Source: Ypsolopha sequella
Taxonomy: Eukaryota > Arthropoda > Insecta > Lepidoptera > Ypsolophidae
Assembly (NCBI GenBank): GCA_934047225.1
Contig: OW203986.1
Location: 27,903,221 to 27,967,220, forward strand
Direction: 5' to 3'
Length of the DNA stretch: 64,000 bases
The notes under the pieces were generated by a model. The model made no database searches. It saw nothing but the letters and a program-made list of their open reading frames with translations, and was not told the DNA's origin. Below are positions 1 to 11,900 of the stretch, one piece after another. The first letter of the stretch is position 1. Each line of letters opens with the position of its first letter. Position numbers and translations under genes: made by a program.

Positions 1-895
1 TAATCCTAAAAGAGTTTCATTGTTTTCATTTTGCGTAACAGAACCTGAACATGTACCGACAGGATTATCTACGATCTAGTAATTTTGCCATGCACTGTAA
101 ATATTTCAAAATAAATTTCTATATTTTAAATGCTTGGCGATTTATCCCAAGTAAGTGTACCTATATAATTTGCAAAAAACTTCACTTATTTGGACCTGAA
201 ATGGTGAGCCAATACTACAGGGTAATTTCACGAAAAGGTCATTGACCTTTGTTACAGATCTCAGTAAGTATAAGTAAATTAATTTGGGTTTCAATAACGA
301 TTACAAAATTATTCTTTTAGAGTAACATATATTATTTTCCCGCATAAAAGTATGAATTCATTCCAAATTCATTCAGTTTTGTTGTTATGACTATGGCACG
401 ATGTAGCTAAATCACTCATACGCATATTTTGTTGAGTTTTTAACGGCAGGAATATGATGCTCCTCGAAATATTACTTTATAAAATTAATTTCAATGTGTT
501 TTGAAGTAGTTTTGGGAGATATTTATAGCTTGCAAAAAAGGGCACAGGTTCCACGTCTTACGGGCGCCAACGCTAGGCGTAGACTGACAATATCTTGCTG
601 CCGCTGACTGCATCAGTGGATTTACGTATTTTTGGAAAAAGGGGGTGCTTTTTTTGACCCGAATAGCGTGGTATTTGGAAAATGAATAGATATCATTCAC
701 ACTAATTTTATTTAAAAAAAACCAACAAAATCGCGAAAGCGATACCTGAAACAAAATCGATAAAAAGTGTGCAATAGAGGGTTACAAAAAAATTCATTGA
801 CAGTACAAATATGAATCGATTAACGTGGTTTGTGGAAAATGAATACCTTAAAGTTCAACCAAAAACATGTATTTTTTTTATGGCTATACGTAACC
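1..895. repeat. Arm of a large dispersed inverted repeat (copy A)
   Basis: This segment recurs in reverse complement at about 30473-31322, and its first ~110 bases recur in direct orientation at about 32862-32970. Copy A carries roughly 50 extra bases near 555-605 that copy B lacks. The match begins at base 1, so the element probably continues left of the window. No convincing coding frame was seen; the short ORFs in both copies are simply opposite strands of the same repeat. Most likely a non-autonomous transposon with long inverted repeats. Confidence 0.8.
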
Positions 896-1112
896 TAATT
901 ATTGCAACAAAATCATCCGAAAGCTGACATTTTATTTCTGTTTGTATTTTCGATCCCCTTAACCAATAACTTCAACCCTAAACTAGACATTTCTAAACAC
1001 TGCACACGGTATCAATCAGTTTTCTTGTTCAACAAGTTGCCAACGGAGTTAATACTTTGTTTAAAACAGTTTTTGTTGGAGATGAATCTGTACAAAATTC
1101 CCATAGCTTAAT

Positions 1113-1585
1113 TTTTAAAAGATTTTATTTTTAATTTTTTTCGGAGAATTTACGTCATTTAAGGATTTTTATTTTATTATTTTGCTATATATATTGACCA
1201 TTATTTTTTTATGATTTTTTAAATAATTGTCCGATGACCTTGTCACTTGAGAATTTTAGACATTATACTGATTGTGATGTGTGATTGCTTATAAAAAAGT
1301 GGTCTGTCTCTGTCTGTCTACTCATCTGTCATCTAGCTGTCAAATTGGTCTGAAGCAAATTATTATAAATTTATCTTGATAGCAAAGGACACATTTCTAA
1401 ACAGCCATTAATCAAGTGACGTCACACAAGGGCAAATGGAAGTCGCAGCTTTTTTGGTAAAAATATTCATGATCATGAGGTTTTTTAGACCAAAACTTCG
1501 AAAATACGGCTTTTTAAACCTAAATCTCGAAATGGTTTTCGAATTAACACACCTTAAAATAATTTAATCTATGCCAATTGATGAA
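1113..1585. repeat. Dispersed direct repeat, second copy at 61857-62280
   Basis: The stretch containing CACTTGAGAATTTTAGACAT and, further on, a run of GTCTGTCTCTGTCTGTCTAC is matched with small indels at 61857-62280 in the same orientation. Non-coding. The type of element is not recognised. Confidence 0.75.
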
Positions 1586-2580
1586 TTGTGACAAATGATA
1601 TATTTTTTTGTATTTTATTTTGACATAATTATTACATTTTTAGCATTACTATAATTTACATTAACATAAATCTATATTATTATAGAAATGAGTTTTTTAT
1701 CTTTTAATTAGTGTTAAGTTTGTTTTTTTTAGGTATGAAATTCAAATGCGATGTATATTGCTTGTGAAATAAACGAATGAAATGAAATGAAATAAGTCAC
1801 AATTATTAAATATATCTCACTAAAATTTTATTTAAATGTGTTTTATCTAATTCTAATCATTTATATTTATAATATTATTTATTCCTTATTCCTGTGTTTT
1901 TATTTTATTCAAGTGTATTTTTTTTTATTAAATTTTAGTAAACCCAACCTTTATTATTTCCTTGTGTATTTCCCCATATTATTATTTATGACATAAAACT
2001 ATTACCTATATATTACCTATACACATAGATTATGTAATTACTTATATTACATTAAAACCGACCTGTAAGAAGTGTATCTGTTATACCTACATTAAACATA
2101 AATAAATACACGGTGACTGGAAATTGCTCTTATTCCTCTCGGGGGAAGGTACTATGATTAATTTGGAGTGATTTGACCCCCATGACTTGGGGGTCGCAAA
2201 TCCGCCATTTTCAAGAAAATCGACACTATTTGTTTTATTTATAAAATTGCAAAATTTGGCAAATAAAAAACGCAAAAAAAAATCTTTTTGTTCTTTGGCC
2301 AGAAATTTGGCGTGAACTGATACGAGTAGCTTAATGATTGGTCAATCTCCTTAAAGCTAAAAATCACTCAAATAAATGCAAAACCTTATGTTGCATGTCT
2401 AAAATCACGACAGCAAAGAATTAAAAATTGAAAATTTATTTAAAGAAGTGCTGTTATTATGAAAAAAAAATTAGGGAACACGTCGTAAGAAACATTTAAA
2501 TTACATCTCAGTATCGTCAGCTATCCTGTGGGTTCCTGTTGTTGATGGAACCACCAAATAAAATAAGTAACAATAAAAGA
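1586..2580. other. AT-rich stretch without a gene
   Basis: No coding signal was seen. Around 1735-1795 an AAATAAA-like signal followed by short GAAAT repeats resembles the 3' tail of a retroelement. The rest is AT-rich and unremarkable. Confidence 0.4.
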
Positions 2581-2885
2581 AGGTAGCTCAGGTGTAGAAC
2601 TCAATCTTATGATCCAGGTTCGATCCCCGGTCGGGCATTCACCAATGAGTATTACGGGGTTTATGTACATATTGTGCATAGTATTTGTTCTTACTTACCA
2701 CTTGCTAAATGGTTAAGGAAAGCATCGTAAGGAAATCTGCAAGCCCTAAAATGCGTGTATTTGTGCCCGAAGTATGGCGATAGGGCGCACTACCCATCAC
2801 GTTGGGACGTTATAATCGTCGGTGAAACGCGGTTTACCGAGTGTGGACTGTGACTTGCATTTCGGAACAACCTGCATGATATTAC
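2581..2885 (+). repeat. tRNA-derived SINE-like repeat
   Basis: A perfect pol III B-box-like GGTTCGATCCC lies at 2617-2627 inside a tRNA-like head. The body, with CACTACCCATCACGTTGGGA near 2788, is related in reverse orientation to 55640-55800. It lies just upstream of the first visible ABCA exon. Confidence 0.6.
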
Positions 2886-2978
2886 TACACTGGCACCCTA
2901 ACTTCATTACAATAGACTTGTTTGGTCCTATAAATATATATTAATGTTAAATCTGCTCTATGTATTATAATATTCCAG

Positions 2979-5900
2979 ATAAATCTGAAGCCGATGCCAG
3001 TATCTCCGCTGATGTTGGAGGAGAAAGTGCGTAACACCATCTCGTGGACGCTGCTCTTCTTCACTATAGCGCTGCTGCCGCCCGTGTTGGACATTGTCTG
3101 TGTAGTGGTCAATGAGACCACTAACGGGTACAAGGTAAGGAGCTTTAGGAAGGGAAATTATAAGTGATTCAAAATATGGGAAAACCACAAACTATGTAGA
3201 ATGACTGAGACTCTCATAAGACATGTCAGTAAACCAGTAGCTATATTATAGGTGGACCGATGAATACATGATTTAAATCAGCCCAAGTAGGATAGGGATT
3301 AGTAGCGCAAAGGAGATGCGGTTTATATTATACCCAGCAGTGGGCGGAAGTGAGTTGTCGATGATGATGATGATTATTAATTGGTTGGTCCATAGAAATT
3401 ATGAAGGAAAAAACCATAGCAATAAACTAGTGCACGAAGAAAGAGAGGCACATAAGCAGGCAAATCTTGCACAGTTACAGACCGTTTCGGGGTCATTATA
3501 TGCTCAAGATAAAGATACCCAATACCTTTTTTGTCAGAGAGCGCTGAGGCTGCGTCAAGTTGGCTATATGACGATGTACTTCGGCTGGCTCTGCTATGCA
3601 TACCTGACAGTCATACCGATCTCTCTAATAGCAGCCATTTTCTTGATCTTCATGTTCAGATGGATCCAGTTGTATCTGGCGATAGTCTTCGTGCTATCTT
3701 ACGTGACTGTTATGATTATGCTGGTCTTCAATTTGGCTATGTTTCATAAAAGTGGTAAGCATAATGTATTTTTAAACCATTAAAGTTCCCTTAATATGAC
3801 CTGATATGTTGCGGCTTTTACAACCAGAAACGTTTTGTTTTCCAGCACTGTTCATGTGCCTCAGTACAACAATCGTGACGGCGTTGATGACGTACTGGTC
3901 CGAGTTGCTGGTGCAATACAAATACGATTTCAAATTGGGGCTGATGTCCATGATCTTGCATGTGATTGTGCCACCGTTGGGGCTGGTCAACGGCTTTAAC
4001 CACTTTGCTATGCTTCACACATATCGTAAGAATTTACCTCATTAAATGTTTTACAACGTATGCTTATATGAGTACATTAGCTAACATCTATCTCCCAGGC
4101 GCAAGTAGGATAGATGATGATGTCGAGGTGGGACTCCTGCTGGGCTCATTCCCATTGCTTGTAGCCTGGTATCCTAATGTCCCAGAGGCATTCCCTCGTT
4201 GAAACTTGTTTTCTTAGGGCGCTACGTTACTGATGCATCATATTAACTTTTGTTTTTTTTTAAGTCGATGCATACTGGCTTTTCTAATTCAAGGCCTTTT
4301 TCAGTATTATGCCAGTTTGGTAATTTTTAGCGTTAAACATTTTACTTGTGGCGCATAAAATCACATTCTGTGGGATTTTTTGTGAAGGGAAGTTCCGACT
4401 TTTTAGAATGACTTTATTGTAAGCTACAAAGTGCTCTTTACTTCAAATTGCGTTGTTTAGTTTATATGGCGTCATCACTTTTTTGTGTGAAAATTTTTCA
4501 TTTTTTTTTTCTATAGCCTATCGTGTGGGGTATTAAATGAAAGGGCTTCATAAGCTGATTGTAAAAATTGACTACATCTATACATTTTAGCACCTCGTTT
4601 TCTAAAAAATAAGAAAGTATTTTCAAAACACACCAAGTTGAAAAAGAAAACATAAACAACAAAAAACAAATAATACGATATAATTCGACTCCTTCTATGG
4701 AGTCGTCGTCAGTCAAATCTGAAATTTCAACCAATATTTTTAAATGTTCAAACAAAGTATCCTACCATTTATCACCAAATACATTGCTTAGATAACGTGA
4801 CCATTTATTTTTTCCGTCAGATCGGGACGCCTGCGGAATAATTTAGAAAAATGAAATGGTATTTTACTAGGTTTTATTCCAAAAAATTGTCCACTATAGG
4901 TTCACATACATTTTAGCTTTCTAACATCTAGGCAGTTGTTTTATATCTGACGGCGTAGTAAATCAGTTTTAAAATATCGGGTTTACTTTTCAAGCAGGAA
5001 TAGAACTCCAAGGCCAAAAAATAAAGGTGTATTTATAATTATTTGGTCTGTTTGCGAAAGCGTGACATTTTTGGACTCGCTGGGGACAGCGGGACAGACT
5101 GCCTAAAATCGGGCCTGTCCCGTCCAAAGCGGGACGTATGGTCACGTTATGCATAGATAAAACACTCCATAAATTAATCTTAATTTGTCTTGCCTTTCAG
5201 GAGGTGCAAGTTTAATAATGCAAAAGACACCGTTATCTGCAACTATTTTAGCCTGGGATTCCATGAGCTTTATCTACTTTGGGTTACTGATGTTATTGCA
5301 AAGGACGATTGGACAAGACCGAGCGATTGGTGGACAAATGACTTGGAAGTCGGCCGTGTTTAGGAAATCAGTGGTAATGATAAGTTTTAGGTGGACAGGG
5401 ATAGGCACCTTGGGGAATATAGCCTTTATTAGCCTTTATTGGCAAATACACAAGTAAGATAATGTCTCTTACAGAACCCCAACCGGTTGCACTATATCAA
5501 AGTTCCAAGTGGAAGGGAACGAGAGAAACTACAAGAAGTTGATGAGCTGGTCGCAAAGGCTATTAGTCTACACAATGTTTCTAAGGTTAGTCATATTCCC
5601 TGATTCGTGTGTATCCATCTGTCACTGGTTCATGGCTGACCTGAAGAACCTTAATATCTAGCTAATTGATAAAAATTACGAATTTACATTTAAACAAAGA
5701 GACTAAGGAAACCTAGGGTTCGATGTAAAGGATACCGTTCCTTGAGGACCCCGAAAAATAAACAGTGTTCGAATTGTGTAATTCGAGTGAAACAGAATCT
5801 TTGGCGTGTAAAGTTGTAGATTCTAGTAATCAGCAATTTAACTACTAAATACCTACGTGTTTTAATACTATTCCGTCTTTACTCTCGCGTTTTTGATAGG

Positions 5901-8900
5901 TACATTTTTATTTATTGTCAAATGAAAAATGTGCAAACCCTATTAAGAAACTCCGTTTGAAAAAACTTTCCTTCGTACCTAATATAACATTTTCCTATTT
6001 ACCAGTTTAGATGATATTTACTAGCTTTAATTTTTTAGACCATTATGGGACAAGCGGTCCTCCGGGATATAACTTTCGATATCTATCGTGGGGAGTACAC
6101 GTTACTTTACACTGAGAAGAATCAAGAACCGATGATTAGATCTTTAGAAGATTTGATCTCAGGTGAGTTTTACCCGTATATAGTGAAGCCTCAGTGTCTT
6201 TAGTAACAGATTGGTTGATTGAACTGGATTGTAGCATGTATGTACTTACACACATAGCTGGACTACTTCGACAACGTCTAAAAATATGAAAAGTGCCAAA
6301 TGAAGCGTAGTGTGTTTTTATACACATACACTTCTCATTTTTTTATGATCTTTGGATTATGGAAGTGATTCAAAAAGTTTCTCTTTCGAAGGTCTGGCAA
6401 CCCCGGATAGTGGTACAATAAATGTTCTTGGTCACAACATGGACTTAAAAGTAAGTTTTCTAACAGTTCCACACATGATAGGCTACTGTCACGACACGGC
6501 CTTTCTCATTCAGGATCTAACGGTTCAAGAACACGTGACTCTGTTTTTGCAGGTATTTTTCATTAATATCTTCTTAATTGTCAAGAGCTAAAAAGATCAG
6601 CCTGTAGGTTAAAACTTCGTTGATTTCTTCAGATCTGTTTGTGGAACGAATCTAGTCAATACCTGGCTGAGTATGAACAAATTCGGTTGCATTATCTTCT
6701 CGAAGAATGTGATTTGAAGAGCGTGGGTCATGTCAGCGTCAAAAATCTGTCAGTTTATTACCAAGCCCAGTTGTGTTGGGCTCTCGCCTTGCTACTTGAG
6801 CCTCGGGTAAGTCGTTTGAGCATGTCTAGTATTGATGGGAATCTTGCGACCTTAAACGTTTTCTATTTGCATTGCAGATAGTGATGTTGCCTACCTTTAC
6901 GGAAAATTCCGGGTGCACATCCGTTTTCATTGACAAGATTATGGTAAATTTGCTTTTATGCACTCTTACATAAACTATTTATACAGTCTGAGGTAAAATA
7001 TACTCTTTCTCCCTTCAACAGCGATATAAAGGGAACCTAACAATTATTCAAAGTAGTTTATCGTCAGTCCAATTGGAATATGCTGATCGTGTATTTTTGT
7101 TTGACCTTAAACATACGATCTTCGGAGGTACCCCAGCATACTTGTTCTTCAAATATGGTGAGATCAGTTGCATGAGCTTTTTTATTTGTCAACTATAAAA
7201 TAAATTCTAAATGTTCAAATTTTGATTCATAGGTCGTGACTATCGTATCGGGTTAACAATGAGGATAAACGAAGACCAAGAGCAGGAGCATCCAGTGGAA
7301 CTTTTAGCTAAGGCCATGGAGTTGGGAGCGAAGGTTCGTGGTAGTCTCGGTTCAATGCTCATACTCCTGCAGCCGGTAAGCCCCACGAAGAATGTGGCTT
7401 TACTACTCAGAGATATCACCCAGAATGCAAGCACATATGGCGTCACCTCTATGAACATTTGCTTGGCAGATTCTGAAGAGGTGGGAAGGAGGTAATGTGA
7501 TTTTGAAGTCTTTGTTAAAATAAGACACTAGCATTTGTCCACAAAATTATAAAAGATCATTACGCCCAACTTAAAAATGCTTATATTATAAGCTAAACCG
7601 GTTATAGTTGGGCATAGTGATTAAGTTTTATAATTTTGTTCACAACAAGTGTCTGTTTCAACAAAGGTGTCCGTAACAACGGTACGTAAAAGCGGTGTCA
7701 AATTATTAATTTCACAATTATTATATTTTTAGAGCAATTTTGGAATCAAGAACAATGGTAGAAGATCCACGATTATCTAAAATATCTAGAGAAGCTTTAT
7801 CGAGGATCGAAAGTAAGGATTCGTAGTAACTACAAATTTAAGTAGTAAACTTAACCTATCACAATTTACGTCATCCACGCCGTAATTTCAGAATCAGAAA
7901 AATACAGCAAGAGAAAGTTTTCATTTTTCAGACAGCTGAGGTTTATGGGATGGAAAACGCTCGCATTCAACAGAACGCACAAGTTCATTTTGACCATAAC
8001 GGTAAGTGAATGCAATTACACAAGTGGCTTTGCTAATGGCCATCCTTTGTATGTCGTACTGGGATAGTGCAAGGAGTCATCCTGTAATGACTAAACTTCA
8101 GCTTATGTGCACTATCAAAGTGGTAAAATAAGCATGCAAATCAGCATGAAAAAACGGCAAAATATGCACTAAATATACAGTATCAAAAATAAAAAAACTG
8201 TGCTTTAGATATATATTTCATTCTCTAATTTAACATATACAAAGTTTTCTGCATATTATATAAATTGGCATTATTGTTATTAATTATATTTGTTTTTTTA
8301 AGACAGTTAACTACTATTATGTAGATACTTTTCTAAATATTAAATATATGTAGGGCAAAACAGGGGGTCTACCGCGTAATTCTCATTTTCATCAACATCA
8401 ACTTGAGATTGAAATTTGACGTGCGTGCGACGACGCCCGCCTAACATGCCATCTCTTTTGCACGCGTTGATTTTCGCATGCATTTGCTTGAAGTTGATAC
8501 AAATGAGAATTACGCGGTAGAGCCCCAGCATCTAATTTATTGTGAATATTTTCCGATATTGTGTCAATAACTGCTGTTTGGATTCCAATTTTGTCCAAAA
8601 ATTCGTAGTTTTGTACGAAAGCAGGCATTAAAATAAAGGTCCTATTATATGCAGTCACGTCCTGAAATGCGAGATATAACTATGCTTTGGTATATGCAAC
8701 TATGTAAATGCATATATCCGATGTCTACTCATGACTAACCAAAGTGGTCAACCTATTTATTACTATTTGTTTATTTAATTTTGAAGAACTGTCCGAAGTG
8801 TCAGGAAAAAGACAATATTTCAAATCAAGACAGCAGCCAAGCCGCATTTATACTGTGGTCAAGCTCTTTGCAGACCCCACTTAGATCAGTTTATTTCCAG

Positions 8901-11900
8901 ATGCTTGCGGGCATGGTGCTAGGGATTATGCTGGCCCAATCACTTACTGCTTTACTAGCAGACTTATATAAAGCAAACAAAAAGGGAGTGACCGGTCAAG
9001 GCCATCTTCTTACAGTTGAGGCACTGGAAGTACGGAAAACAACCCTCATGATTAAATGTGAAAACACTTCAGCAGCCAACTCTATTGCAACTGCGTTAGT
9101 GTGACAAGGATTTGTTTTATAGTCTTAGTCTTTATCAAAACCAATACATATAGTACCTATAGTTAGTTGTAACATGAAAAAAAGGAAGATAACTTCTGTA
9201 ATAACATGTTTTAGGTATGCGTTCTCTGATAAGACTGTTAATGATGTTAGCGAGATTAAATACACAGCTGTGACGGATTCCGATGTAAGTTTCAATTCCG
9301 AATTATTTATCGTATGGTCATTTTGACGAGTCACGAGCTTACTAAAAGTGGATATAGGCAGGCCGTTCCTGACGCCAGGGCAACATTCAGTGAGCAGATC
9401 AATGGTTCGATGGCCCCATTTTATCGCCAGGGTTGCAGTAGAGCCTTGTCTTGTTGTCTCATTGTCTTGTCTGTCTTTGTCTGTGTTGTGGTGAGATTGG
9501 TAAAAGATCGAAAGGATGACGTACCAAGGAGACCTCTGTACCAAGCAGTGTGTTGATATGGGCTGATTGATGATAAATATGATGGCTAATTTGTTATACT
9601 CCAAAAAACAGGTACAGCTAGTCACCTTTTGTGATTTTTACCACTGCCCTAGCTACACTAATAGGTCACTATACTAATGTGTCAAATATCAACCTCTAAT
9701 TCTAGACATAATTTTTCCTAGAGCTTAATGAACTATTTGTCTTCAATGGCCACGCACAAGCCCCAGGAATACGTCTATATGTACGCTTATGGAATAGACG
9801 TTTCAGAGAAACATGGAATGATTTATGTAAGTTTGTTATTTAAAAAATAATGAAAATTTTTTTTTTTCAAACATGTTAAATTGTGTAAATGTTCAGATTG
9901 AAGAAGCTCATTAATTTAAACAGATACACGCATTATACAGTCCGGTGCACCATGACCAGGCGGCATCAGCGCGGTCTTTGGCAAGAGTCTACATGGCACT
10001 GGCGCGGCATTTCACTAAGGTTCTAGACGCTAATATACACGTTGTTGACCACCCTCTTACAACCAGTGTAAAAACGGTACGCTATTTTGGTTTTCTTGAT
10101 ACATACCATCAGACACCTGGCATTGATTACCAACCATAGTTTTTCTCCAATACCAATAATAAGCATGCATATTGTCATAATTAATGTGAAGCAGCCATAA
10201 TTTCAGGTCTGCTGATGTGAACTCTCCTCTGACTTTCCACATGCAGTCAGTATTTTAAAGTTGACAGATATTTTCAGGACATAAAAGACACTGCAGTTCC
10301 ACTTCTTCTGATCCAAGCTATATTAGTTTTTACTGTTTCTCACATCACAATACTGCCGTCAAAAGAAGCTGGTTTGATCAGGCATATGCAGGTAATAGAG
10401 CATTTAACAGAGGCAAATTGTAAATGACCCATGATTACAATAACTTTTTGGTGGTTCCAGACAAATGCATCACATTTTTCACCCCATCGGTACTGGTTTT
10501 TAATGTTCTTTTATGACTTTGTGCAACATGCAATTCTTGTAGTTGTCATGACATACAGTATGATTGGTATAATGAGGCTTATCATACCATGGTCGCAATT
10601 TAAGTTGGTCGACATGGGTGAGTGCAAATCCATGTTTTCTCATAACTTGATTTATAAGTATCTTTACTACTATGAACCTTAACTTTATTTTCCAGCGGTA
10701 ATCCAAACGGTGCTTATGTTTTATGGACTAGCATGTATTCCTCAAGCGTACCTTTTTAGTTTAGGCCCATATGCGCCATTGAATTTTTCATGTTTCTATT
10801 TGGTGAACATAATTTTTGGTAAGTTTTAATTTATAATCATGATATTTTTGAGAATGTTGATTAAGGAGTTTATATAAAATTTAAATTTACTTATTACAGC
10901 CGAATCGACCATTAACGTGAAAATGCACGAGTTTAAAAGATTTGTCTGGATGATGTATTTATCACCTCAATATAGCGTCACATACGCATTTGTAAAGATT
11001 AAAAAAATATTCATTTACAACAGCGAATGCCAAATCTACAGGGATACGCCATATTGCGACTACAAAATTCTCCACAAATGCTGTAGTTAGTATTTTTAAC
11101 ATGTTTGCAATTATTGTTTTAGTGCAATAACTATGGTCATAGCGAAAAATATCTTTCTTCTTACAGAAAAGTGCGGTGTCATAAACGAATGTTTTGAAAA
11201 ACTGCATTACTTCTCTATGCCTGGAGTTTATATGGAGCTCTTAGCCTTATTAATCTCCGGGATACTTTATACTGGAATTCTCTTTTTGTGGGAATATAGA
11301 CTTATACCTAAACTACTTAAGTACATCGAGACGGAATGGATCTTTTCGGGGAATCCACAGGGTTCTTATGATACAATGGCGGTACGTTGGGAAAAGGAAC
11401 GAGTCATCAACAAAATGAAGCAGATTTTGACTAAATGTGCGTTACATTTCAGCTTAATTCAAAATCCAGTTAGCAAATAACTTGAACTGATATTTTTCTC
11501 AGATCCTCAGGATGAAAATACATTTGGGAAAGTACTCCTAGTTAACAACATGTCTTATCAAAGGGCGGGAGAGTATTATGTAGATGGCTTACATTTTGGG
11601 CTTGGTGAAGGAGAAGTTCTAGAGCTGGCTGGTTTTGATAGTTGGGGTACAACGAGGCTGCAATACCTATGCGAGCTACTGGCTGGATACAAACTACCCA
11701 GTTCAGGAGATGCATATGCTATGTCCAAGTGGAGTCTAAAGAAAAACCCTCATCGGGTAAAGTATCTATCATTGATAGTATCAGTGGCGTATCCAGAAAC
11801 ATATTTTGGGGGGGGCTGAGGGTAGGTTTCATCGAGCTTTTTCAGGAAATCATAGTAAATACCTGTATTATTGAAATACGCGTAAATTAAGGCCAACGAG

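Larger units (their letters stand above)
2979..5373 (+). other. ABCA exons 1-4: remainder of first transmembrane domain
   Basis: Four exons encode hydrophobic segments separated by short loops. Exon 1 covers the membrane re-entry after extracellular loop 1, exon 2 starts at the family's short cytosolic loop (ALRLRQVGYMTMYFGW) and continues through two membrane spans, and exons 3 and 4 complete TMD1. Exon 2 uses the acceptor at 3536-3537. The open frame that extends upstream of it to 3316 is intronic and includes a LINE-like tail. Confidence 0.85.

Noticed and set aside
3316..3537. Upstream part of the open frame over ABCA exon 2
   Set aside because: A clear acceptor (CCTTTTTTGTCAG) at 3536-3537 and the family alignment place the exon start at 3538; the earlier part contains a LINE-like tail.
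6451..6466. GTAAGT...ACAG pair inside ABCA exon 7
   Set aside because: It would be a 16-base intron, and reading through gives exactly the spacing of active ABCA proteins before the Q-loop.
7376..7381. GTAAGC donor-like site inside ABCA exon 11
   Set aside because: Reading through keeps the conserved post-NBD1 segment and joins in phase at 7491.
8398..8531. Conserved frame (GGRRRTHVKF) in the three M162 copies
   Set aside because: The DNA itself is almost identical in all copies, so the shared frame says nothing about coding; the codon frame has no start in a gene context.
9125..9625. 166-residue minus-strand ORF
   Set aside because: It lies antisense over ABCA exon 15 and a repeat remnant, with no recognisable domain.
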